From Microcaldota archaeon (GTDB lineage: Archaea; Micrarchaeota; Micrarchaeia; Micrarchaeales; CABMGC01): a stretch of DNA of 45,928 nt. The stretch covers positions 1 to 45,928 of the forward strand of contig JAKAON010000001.1 in the NCBI GenBank assembly GCA_021812185.1. The letters run 5' to 3'. This document shows positions 38,474 to 45,928 of this stretch, in pieces. A model generated the notes under the pieces. It saw only the letters and a list, made by a program, of their open reading frames with translations. It was not told where the DNA came from and ran no database searches. Each line of letters starts with the position of its first letter. Position 1 is the stretch's first letter. The position numbers and the translations under genes were made by a program.

Positions 38474-40074
38474 GCTCTCTTGTGGGCTGCCTTAATCAGA
38501 GATGTGAATAATGGAGCTGGATTGCTAAGCCTCGATTTGAGTTCTGGGTGAGCCTGGGTGCCTATCCCAAATCCGTTTTTCCACTCAATGATCTCTACCA
38601 ATTTTCCATCAGTGGTCGTACCGGATATTATGAGACCTTTGCGCTCAAGCGCCCTTGCATATTTATTGTTAAGTTCATATCTGTGCCTGTGCCTTTCAGA
38701 TATTATATTTGACCCATAAGCCCTGTATGCTATTGTATCTTTGGATTTTATCTTGCACTTCCATGCACCTAGACGCATTGTTCCTCCTTTGCGCTCGATG
38801 CCTTTTTGAGACACCATTATATCGATAACTTTGTGCCTTGCGTTCTTGTCGAACTCCGAAGAAGTTGCACCCTTAATCATGCACACGTTTCTTGCAAATT
38901 CAATTGCCATTGCCTGCATCCCCAGACATATGCCAAGACAAGGGATGTTTTTCTCGCGCGAGTATTGTATTGCATCTATCATTCCGTCTATGCCCCTACC
39001 GCCGAAACCGCCTGGAATTATTATGCCATCCATTCCGAAAAGCACATTTTTTGCATTTTTCCCGTTTATGTGTTCCGAATTTATCCACGCTATCTCGGTT
39101 CCGAGATTCTGATTCGCAGCTGCATGTATTATTGCTTCCTTAACGCTTGCGTACGAGTCCTGCAACTCAGTGTATTTTCCCACTATTGCTATCTTCACGG
39201 TGTCTTTTGGAGGGTTGGTTATTTTTGCAACTCTCTCCTTGAATTTTGATAGTTTCTTTTTGTTTATCTTCCTCCCGCCAAGCCCTAGTTCCTTGAGCAG
39301 AAGCTTATCGAAATTTTGACTTAACAGATTTAGGGGCAATTCGTATATCGACCGGGTATTTTGATCATCTATTATGTTCTCGATATTCAGATTAGTAAAT
39401 AGGGCTAGCTTCTTCCTAACCTTTTGGTCCAACTTCTTCTCGCTCCTGCATACCAGCAGTTGCGGTTTTATCCCAAGCTGCATTAACGACCTGAAAGCAA
39501 GTTGCGTAGGTTTTGACTTCTGTTCTGATGATGGTCCAATCTCCGGAACATAGGTAAGGTTCACAAAAACAACCTTATGTTTTAATGATAGTTGCCTCAT
39601 TGCCTCTATGAAATAGTTATTCTCTATGTCCCCCACTGTCCCGCCTACTTCTATGACAAGCACATCAAGCTTGTTTCGTGAAGATATTTGCTCTATATTG
39701 GAGATTATTTCGTTAGTCAAGTGGGGTATTATCTGTACATCCTCCCCGAGGTAGTCACCACGCCTCTCCTTTGAAGTAACAAGCCCGAAAACTTTCCCCC
39801 CAGTTATGGAAAATTCCCCTTTGAGGTCTTTCTCAAGAAATCGTTCATACATTCCAAAGTCCATATCTAGCTCGCTCTTGTCGTCAAGAACAAACACTTC
39901 ACCATGCCGATATGGGTTCATGGTACCGCAATCGTAGTTCAAGTAGCCATCGAATTTCACAGGAAAGACGTGATAATCGTAGTAATCGAGTATCTTTAGG
40001 ATTGATGAAGTTACTACCCCCTTTCCCAAACCGCTCATCAGCGAACCTAAAACAACAACAAACTTAGTCTGCAT
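38461..40074 (-). CDS. pyrG: CTP synthase
   Basis: GLGKGVVTSSI, GTMNPYRHGEVFVLDD, YERFL, KERRGDYLGEDVQIIPHLTNEI; GATase IPCLGICLGMQ and AHPELKSR. Confidence 0.95.
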   Translation of the reverse strand: MQTKFVVVLGSLMSGLGKGVVTSSILKILDYYDYHVFPVKFDGYLNYDCGTMNPYRHGEVFVLDDKSELDMDFGMYERFLEKDLKGEFSITGGKVFGLVTSKERRGDYLGEDVQIIPHLTNEIISNIEQISSRNKLDVLVIEVGGTVGDIENNYFIEAMRQLSLKHKVVFVNLTYVPEIGPSSEQKSKPTQLAFRSLMQLGIKPQLLVCRSEKKLDQKVRKKLALFTNLNIENIIDDQNTRSIYELPLNLLSQNFDKLLLKELGLGGRKINKKKLSKFKERVAKITNPPKDTVKIAIVGKYTELQDSYASVKEAIIHAAANQNLGTEIAWINSEHINGKNAKNVLFGMDGIIIPGGFGGRGIDGMIDAIQYSREKNIPCLGICLGMQAMAIEFARNVCMIKGATSSEFDKNARHKVIDIMVSQKGIERKGGTMRLGAWKCKIKSKDTIAYRAYGSNIISERHRHRYELNNKYARALERKGLIISGTTTDGKLVEIIEWKNGFGIGTQAHPELKSRLSNPAPLFTSLIKAAHKRAQEK

Positions 40075-40098
40075 ATTCTATATGGGAAGATATAGTTA

Positions 40099-40929
40099 TT
40101 AAAAACTTTTTGAGCTTGCATTTGCCTTTTGTACTATTGAAAACTTTCCGGCAGGTAGCGCTTGCATCAAATAGTCGATATTATCTGATTTGAAGAAGCT
40201 TGCTATTTTTTTTGCAGCATCTGATTTTTTGGAGTTGCCGGAAGTTATTGATAATGAGCGTGTTATTCCAAGTGCATCGCGCGTCAGTGCAGGATTTATG
40301 GCAATGTATGTTTGTGCTTCGCCCTCATTGGCAACTGGCTTTTGCCGCTCGAATGCAGACAGTTCCAGTGGCATATTCCTGTACCATTCGCGTTCTCCTT
40401 CCAGAAGGAAACTCCCAGTGCCAAGCGAGCCCCTTGCCTTTGATTTGCTTACCTGTTCCCTTCGCATGGCATATACATTGACTATTCCAGTAGCTTGCTC
40501 CCATGCCCTTGAGTGACAAGCTGCGAACTGTGCGACTTCCATCCTGGCTCCCGCAGGGGAATTCTTGCCGTTCTTTAATATCACAACAGACGCACCGAAT
40601 ATATCAGCATGGAAAAAAAGATCATTATCCTCAAAATATTTTGAATTCAGCGTCTCATTTTGCATTGCGTCCCTTCCGCCTATTGCAAGCTCTCCGGAGC
40701 TTGTAAAGAACCACCTGAATTTTTCGTACCATTCTTTCTTTGCAATCTCCCGTACTTCGTTCTTCTTCTGTTTAGCGTAAGCCTCAATTTCCCTGGATTT
40801 AAGTCTCTTTTCAAGATCCTTTATGGTGGCCTGTGCACCAATTTTTTTGTGTCGCGCCTTCTTAGCCCTCTCGAAGTAATCCTTTGCATTATCCTGTGCA
40901 GACTTCGTAAGGTCTATTTTAACCTTCAC
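40099..40929 (-). CDS. NFACT-R domain (DUF814) protein, RqcH-related, lacking the NFACT-N region
   Basis: SAQDNAKDYFERAKKARHKKIGAQ..., WYEKFRWFFTSSGELAIGGRDAMQNE, FFHADIFGASVVILKNG, ACHSRAWEQATGIVNVYAM. Confidence 0.82.
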   Translation of the reverse strand: MKVKIDLTKSAQDNAKDYFERAKKARHKKIGAQATIKDLEKRLKSREIEAYAKQKKNEVREIAKKEWYEKFRWFFTSSGELAIGGRDAMQNETLNSKYFEDNDLFFHADIFGASVVILKNGKNSPAGARMEVAQFAACHSRAWEQATGIVNVYAMRREQVSKSKARGSLGTGSFLLEGEREWYRNMPLELSAFERQKPVANEGEAQTYIAINPALTRDALGITRSLSITSGNSKKSDAAKKIASFFKSDNIDYLMQALPAGKFSIVQKANASSKSF

Positions 40930-40934
40930 TTGAA

Positions 40935-41117
40935 TCAGACTAAAAAGTTGATTATCAGCGATATGAAGTATCCCAAAAAGCCCAATATTAGTATGCCCAA
41001 TACTACTACCTTCAAGGTCCTAGTAAAACTCTGTGTGGTAGGTTTGTATGCTATGCTTAATATGTGTTTTGACTCGTGGTAGAAGTTCTTTACCTTTTTG
41101 TGCGGCTCAAATGCCAT
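40935..41117 (-). CDS. secE: Protein translocase subunit SecE (Sec61 gamma)
   Basis: KNFYHESKHILSIAYKPTTQSFTRTLKVVVLGILILGFLGYFISLIINF; short protein with one C-terminal TM. Internal ATG at 41117. Confidence 0.8.
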   Translation of the reverse strand: MAFEPHKKVKNFYHESKHILSIAYKPTTQSFTRTLKVVVLGILILGFLGYFISLIINFLV

Positions 41118-41205
41118 GGAAACCAGATTATTAAACCAGTGAGAATTTTTAAACATTCCCTAAACCTTCCCGTTTTTCATATTGTGAGATATTTATATAC
41201 ATTTT

Positions 41206-41237
41206 GGTTTAAAAATAAACTATATTGAATTTAAACC
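41206..41237. promoter_or_regulatory. Inverted repeat GGTTTAAA-N16-TTTAAACC, candidate PadR operator
   Basis: Perfect 8-bp arms between a TATA-like ATATTTATATAC (41189-41200) and the PadR-like start codon. Confidence 0.55.
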
Positions 41238-41244
41238 ATTCATT

Positions 41245-41598
41245 TTGGCGTTGTTCATGCTGGACAAGGAGAATTTTATAGATGAAAAATTAAAGCACTC
41301 TATACTTATGTTCATAATCTTGCATTCGCTCAAAAAGAAGCCTGCATACCCTTACGACCTCCTCAGGAAGTTCAACAGCCATAAGAACCATCCAATATTT
41401 TCCACACTTGGAAAGAATGATGTTTACAATGTTATCAGTGCCCTTACAAATAAAGGACTTATAAAGGAAACTTATGTCGACAGCGGCAAGAAAAAATATT
41501 ATACTGTGACAAAAAAAGGTGCGGATATGCTTAAGACATCGAAATTATTACTCATGAAGCACTTAAAGGAGCTGCAGAAGCTTCTCAATGAAGGATAG
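41245..41598 (+). CDS. PadR-family-like winged-helix transcriptional regulator
   Basis: YPYDLLRKFNSHKNHPIFSTLGKNDVYNVISALTNKGLIKETYVDSGKKKYYTVTKKGADML. Confidence 0.8.
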   Translation: MALFMLDKENFIDEKLKHSILMFIILHSLKKKPAYPYDLLRKFNSHKNHPIFSTLGKNDVYNVISALTNKGLIKETYVDSGKKKYYTVTKKGADMLKTSKLLLMKHLKELQKLLNEG

Positions 41599-42595
41599 TA
41601 TGGCAACCAAGGACATAATTGAGATAAAAAACCTTGTCAAGAAGTTTGGGGACTTTACAGCGGTGAATAACATTAGTTTCAATATAAAAGAGGGAGAAGT
41701 ATTTGGATTGCTTGGACCAAACGGAGCAGGAAAAACGACAACACTTAACATGCTTCTCACCCTGCTTGTCCCTACATCAGGAAAGATAATAGTAGACGGG
41801 ATGGAACTTTCGAAGAATCGCGAGAAATGCAAACAGCTCATAGGATTCATGACGCAGGAGACCACAGTTGAAGCTGATTTAACTGCACGCCAAAATCTCG
41901 ACTTGTTCTTGCACCTATATCATGTTCCGGAGGCAGAGATCCCTGACAGGATAGAACTTGCACTTGAAGAGGCGGATCTTGGAAAATTTGGGGATATGAA
42001 AGCGGGCACATTTTCAGGAGGAATGCAGAGAAGACTTGGACTTGTACGTGCAATGATACAGGAACCGAAGATACTTGTACTTGACGAACCTACGACAGGA
42101 CTTGATATACAGAACAGATCTACAATGTGGGCTCGTATAAAGGAACTCAACAAAAGAGGCACGACAGTCATAATAACAACGCAGTATCTTGAAGAAGCTG
42201 ACGAATTGTGCAATAGGATTGGAATAATAGACCATGGAAAGATAATGGCACTTGGTACTCCGTCTGAGATAAAAAGCGAGATAGCAGGAAATGGGAAGGT
42301 TCTTGAGATAGTATCCGACAAAGCGGATGTGCCGAAAATAATATCACTCCTCAAAACAAAGTTCAAGATATCTGCGACAGCAAACGGCGAGACGGTGACT
42401 GCGGTGCTTGACAAGGGCAAAATTGGCGATTTCACAAAAATATCTGCGATGCTTGACAAGGAGAAGATACTTGTCCTGTCGATAGGACTTCACTTGCCGA
42501 CTATTGATGATGTGTTCCTGAAACTTACTGGGACTGCGATCAGGGACACTACAGGAGATATGCAGGGAGGCAGGTCAAATATAAGATGGAGATAG
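41588..42595 (+). CDS. ABC transporter ATP-binding protein (ABC-2 type)
   Basis: GLLGPNGAGKTTTLNML, FSGGMQRRLGLVRAM, ILVLDEPTTGLD; overlaps the regulator. Start 41588 or 41600. Confidence 0.92.
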   Translation: MKDSMATKDIIEIKNLVKKFGDFTAVNNISFNIKEGEVFGLLGPNGAGKTTTLNMLLTLLVPTSGKIIVDGMELSKNREKCKQLIGFMTQETTVEADLTARQNLDLFLHLYHVPEAEIPDRIELALEEADLGKFGDMKAGTFSGGMQRRLGLVRAMIQEPKILVLDEPTTGLDIQNRSTMWARIKELNKRGTTVIITTQYLEEADELCNRIGIIDHGKIMALGTPSEIKSEIAGNGKVLEIVSDKADVPKIISLLKTKFKISATANGETVTAVLDKGKIGDFTKISAMLDKEKILVLSIGLHLPTIDDVFLKLTGTAIRDTTGDMQGGRSNIRWR

Positions 42596-42596
42596 C

Positions 42597-43718
42597 ATGA
42601 GCCTTATTGGAGATTCGATTGAACTGTATAAAAGAGAAATGCTCATATTCTGGGCCAATGCAAGGACGAATCTGGTTAGGGCTGCAATATTTCCACTTGT
42701 TATAATATTGCTTTTTGGAAATCTTGGCAGCTCGGTTAGCAATGTTCCGGTAGTTGTTGTAAATTACGCGAACAATGCGCAGTCGAATCAGTTCATAACT
42801 TCGCTTAGCCAGCAGAACTTGATGAGCGTAAAGACTATTACGACGCAACAAGAAGCCCTGAGCATGCTCAATGCAGGCAAGACATCTTTCGTTATAGTGA
42901 TACTCCCGAATTTCCCATCCAAATCTAGTGCTTCCGCAGTACAGGTCTATTACACCAACACGCAGTATACAGTCACAAGCGCCATACTTCCTGCGATAGA
43001 GGCGCATGCCACTGCATTCACATCACCTGCGGGATTCCAGTTAGAATCATCCCAAAGCTTAGGTTCGGCTAGCCCTGCAATCACCACCCCGATAAGTGAT
43101 GCTAATGGGAATTATAAGGAGTTCCTGTTTTCCGGGATTATAGGGATGGTCATAGTGTTCAGTGCGTTATTCGGAGGGGGAATTTCAATAATAACCGATA
43201 GGACAGGCGGGTACATTAAGGCATTTCTTGTCACGCCGATAAACAAAACTGCGATACTCCTTGGTAGGGTGTTCTCGGGCATGGTCCAATCCATACTCTA
43301 TATAATTATAGTTTTAATCATAGGGTTTGCCGATGGCTCGACAATAGCTATGGGCTGGCTGGGGCTTGTATGGATATTCATATTTGGACTAGTCCTTGCA
43401 GTATGCTTTACATCTCTTGCAGCAATAGTGGCATCGCGTATGAAGAATATACAGGCCTACGCCATGATATCACAAGCCGTCGGAATGCCGCTATGGCTTC
43501 TCTCCGGGGGGATATTTCCAATAGCTAGCATGCCTTCGATACTTCAGGGATTTAGCGTCATAGACCCCATGACTTATGCGACTGACGCATTTAGGTGGGT
43601 TGTATTGCAGGGGACTTTTCCAGTGGCAAATATAGTGACGGATATGGGAGTGCTTTTGGCATTCGCACTTATAACTACATTTGTAAGCATAGAGTTGTTC
43701 AAGGATACGATAGATTAG
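42597..43718 (+). CDS. ABC-2 type transporter permease
   Basis: N-terminal TM, large extracytoplasmic loop, five C-terminal TMs; LSGGIFPIASMPSILQGFSVIDPMTYATDAFR. Confidence 0.9.
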   Translation: MSLIGDSIELYKREMLIFWANARTNLVRAAIFPLVIILLFGNLGSSVSNVPVVVVNYANNAQSNQFITSLSQQNLMSVKTITTQQEALSMLNAGKTSFVIVILPNFPSKSSASAVQVYYTNTQYTVTSAILPAIEAHATAFTSPAGFQLESSQSLGSASPAITTPISDANGNYKEFLFSGIIGMVIVFSALFGGGISIITDRTGGYIKAFLVTPINKTAILLGRVFSGMVQSILYIIIVLIIGFADGSTIAMGWLGLVWIFIFGLVLAVCFTSLAAIVASRMKNIQAYAMISQAVGMPLWLLSGGIFPIASMPSILQGFSVIDPMTYATDAFRWVVLQGTFPVANIVTDMGVLLAFALITTFVSIELFKDTID

Positions 43719-43756
43719 GATTCGAAAATTAATATGATATATTCAATGGTGTGTAT

Positions 43757-45427
43757 ATGAAAACAAGAAGAGAGACGTATTTGAGAAGTATGCTCGCAAT
43801 CATTGCGCTATTCGCAATGATGATGGCGAGCGCAGTTGGGGCGCAAGCAGCACCTCAAAATGCAGCTACCGGGGCACTATCTATAGACAATCTGGTAGTT
43901 AGTCCGCAGCCGGTATATCCTGGCCAGAACGTTACGATATCTTTCCAGCTCTACGACTTATATCCGTATACATTAACTAACGTTAATTTAGGGCTTCAGG
44001 GAACGTATCCGCTGCTCAATTACTCACCATCTAGTACTCAATTGATAAGTTCTATTGGAGCAGGTTTGTATGGAGGGTCTGCAAACTACCTTACATACCG
44101 CGTACACATACCCGCATACGTACAAGCAGGATCGTACACCTTAAATCTTGTTGCAACATACGAGACCACAACAAGTGTGACAATAGGCGGATCGCTTACT
44201 ACAGAAAATGTGGCATCAGAATCTGAAATACCGATAACGATATATGTTGAGGGTAAGCCGAAGATTGCTTTGAATGCAAACCCAGTAACTCAAGTAATCC
44301 CTGGCGAAAGCTCACAAGTTGAGCTTACTGCAGTAAACACAGGGACTGGAATTGCGACAAATTTAAGCATAACCGCATTGAGCACGAAGAGTTTCGCTGT
44401 GATAGGTACAGATAATTTCAATCTCGGAGTCATAGACGCGGGAAGCCAGGCAACAGGCATGTTTACGCTTCAGGCCAATAGCACACTTTCAAGCGGTCTT
44501 GAATATGTGCCGATTAATATCAAATACACATTGGAATCAGGTCAGAATGTATCACAAAATGAGAGCGTGCCAATAAGCGTTCTTGTAAACAACCCTAATA
44601 TAGTTGTAAGCATATCAAGCGCGGAGCCACAATTCTTGTATTCTGGCGGCAACCAGTCATTGGTTCTTTCGATACAAAATATTGGCACAGGAGTCGCAAA
44701 AAATCTTACAGTTAGTTTCAACAGCAATCCGCAGATAAGCGTTGGGAGTTCCTCTTCCCAGTTCTTCTTGGGATCGCTGGACGCTGGAGCTACCTCGAGT
44801 GAGACGCTGTTCATAAATGCAAATAAAAATGATAACAGCACCAATTACTACCTACCTGCAGATATCACGTATGAAAATGCGAATTACCAGCAAGAGTACA
44901 ACAAGACGCAGAATCTGGAGATACACTTGCAGAAATCTGCCATATTCGATGTGCTAAACGTAACGAGCAACCTTTATCCAGGAGTAACTTTTGTTCCTGT
45001 GACATTTAGGATAACAAATACAGGAAGCCAGGAGGCCGACCAAGTATCGCTAAGCCTTCAGACGATATATCCAGTAACCCCGATAAATTCGAATGCATAC
45101 ATAGCAAAATTGGCATCGGGGCAGTCGCAGAACGTAACTTTTTACGTTAATGTCGATTCTGGAGGGAACGCAGGATCGTATCCTGTAACGCTCTTTGAGC
45201 AGTGGACGCAGCAAAATGGTGCAACTAACCAGCAATACACAAGTTCGCAAAACTACTTTGTTCCAGTAGCTGCAGCTAGCACAAGCCAAAGCAACAACTA
45301 TGGATACATAGCAGTAATTGTGATAGTAGTTGTTGCTTTTGTAGCGTACAGGAGGATGAAGAAAGCCAAGGTAGCTGCAGTATCAGGACAGGAAAAGAAG
45401 GATGCAAAGTCATCAGGCAAGAAGTGA
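43757..45427 (+). CDS. Secreted, membrane-anchored COG1361/CARDB-like S-layer-type protein
   Basis: Signal peptide, repeated VPGESSQVELTAVNTGTGIATNLSI / LSIQNIGTGVAKNLTVSF beta-sandwich units, C-terminal TM then a basic tail. Confidence 0.8.
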   Translation: MKTRRETYLRSMLAIIALFAMMMASAVGAQAAPQNAATGALSIDNLVVSPQPVYPGQNVTISFQLYDLYPYTLTNVNLGLQGTYPLLNYSPSSTQLISSIGAGLYGGSANYLTYRVHIPAYVQAGSYTLNLVATYETTTSVTIGGSLTTENVASESEIPITIYVEGKPKIALNANPVTQVIPGESSQVELTAVNTGTGIATNLSITALSTKSFAVIGTDNFNLGVIDAGSQATGMFTLQANSTLSSGLEYVPINIKYTLESGQNVSQNESVPISVLVNNPNIVVSISSAEPQFLYSGGNQSLVLSIQNIGTGVAKNLTVSFNSNPQISVGSSSSQFFLGSLDAGATSSETLFINANKNDNSTNYYLPADITYENANYQQEYNKTQNLEIHLQKSAIFDVLNVTSNLYPGVTFVPVTFRITNTGSQEADQVSLSLQTIYPVTPINSNAYIAKLASGQSQNVTFYVNVDSGGNAGSYPVTLFEQWTQQNGATNQQYTSSQNYFVPVAAASTSQSNNYGYIAVIVIVVVAFVAYRRMKKAKVAAVSGQEKKDAKSSGKK

Positions 45428-45438
45428 TTTCTTGCTTC

Positions 45439-45454
45439 TTTTTTCTTTTTTTTT
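45439..45454 (+). terminator. U-tract terminator after the COG1361-like gene
   Basis: TTTTTTCTTTTTTTTT-type run 12 nt after the stop codon, overlapping the stop codon of the convergent gene. Confidence 0.6.
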
Positions 45455-45928
45455 AGACACTTATCCCTAGATACATCCTGGCGAGGGTTCCTATGACCAT
45501 CGTCAGTATAGCAACTCCGAATGATATAGAAAGCATTTCTATTATCCTTCTCTTGACACTCTCGTTACCAACAACGCTTATTACTATAGAGGCAAGTATG
45601 AGAACTATTGCCGTTAAGACCATCGCAATCCCTATACCAAGATATCCGTTTATGCCAAGTGCAAAAGGAGCTATAGGGAATATTGTGCCGAGGAAATAGA
45701 ATATCCCAGTGTAGTATGCTTCCTTAAGGGGGTTGGTGCGGACATTCGCCCCTGCGCCATTTTCCATTGTTGTAGACACTATTTCTTCGGATTTTGCTGA
45801 GAGATACGCGCCTGCAGCCATGGACAAACTGCCGGATATTGAGACTATGAATCCGGTTATTGCAACAAGTGTGCTTGATTCTACGGCAAACGCTGCAAGG
45901 CCTGCAACTACCGCAAGAACTTCGACAA
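45453..45928 (-). CDS. VIT1/CCC1-family membrane transporter (5' end truncated by window)
   Basis: Frame open to the window edge: EVLAVVAGLAAFAVESSTLVAITGFIVSISGSLSMAAGAYLSAKSE; VIT-type SMAxGxYLS motif. Confidence 0.8.
   Translation of the reverse strand, partial: VEVLAVVAGLAAFAVESSTLVAITGFIVSISGSLSMAAGAYLSAKSEEIVSTTMENGAGANVRTNPLKEAYYTGIFYFLGTIFPIAPFALGINGYLGIGIAMVLTAIVLILASIVISVVGNESVKRRIIEMLSISFGVAILTMVIGTLARMYLGISV

Noticed and set aside
41920-42459. 179-aa minus-strand ORF over the ABC ATPase
   Set aside because: Antisense to the conserved ABC domain; no protein-family signal.

Overview
This window looks like a chromosomal segment of a small-genome archaeon, most likely DPANN and Micrarchaeota/ARMAN-like. 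That is an inference from gene content and sequence style; no search was run. Recognisable core genes are ftsY (5'-truncated at the window edge), NMD3, secF-secD, tRNA-Leu(CAG), rad50, ftsZ, a PolX/PHP DNA polymerase, a VKOR plus DUF929-like thiol-redox pair, glutamate dehydrogenase, eS26, aCPSF1 (KH-MBL-beta-CASP), proteasome beta, a TRAM protein, CTP synthase, a stand-alone NFACT-R protein and secE. There is also a surface-glycan cluster (GT2, GT-C-like and two tandem flippases) and a PadR/ABC-2/COG1361-like export cassette. The window ends in a truncated VIT1/CCC1-like gene. The best candidate for an undescribed system is the compact nine-ORF operon at about 7349-14630. It encodes a VirB2/TrbC-like two-helix pilin candidate, a VirB6/CedA-like polytopic protein, a VirB3 plus VirB4-N-like protein, a separate VirB4 C-terminal ATPase, four proteins with no recognised family, and a second HerA/DUF87-type ATPase with a C-terminal beta-sandwich-like extension. 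It resembles a minimal archaeal Ced/Ted-type DNA-transfer machine and lies immediately upstream of rad50. Other notable items are a SET-domain gene broken by a single-base frameshift, a divergent paralog pair with duplicated leaders next to a ~29-bp-period TTTAAAC repeat field, a likely PadR operator, tandem secreted paralogs, and a possible 27-aa membrane microprotein.
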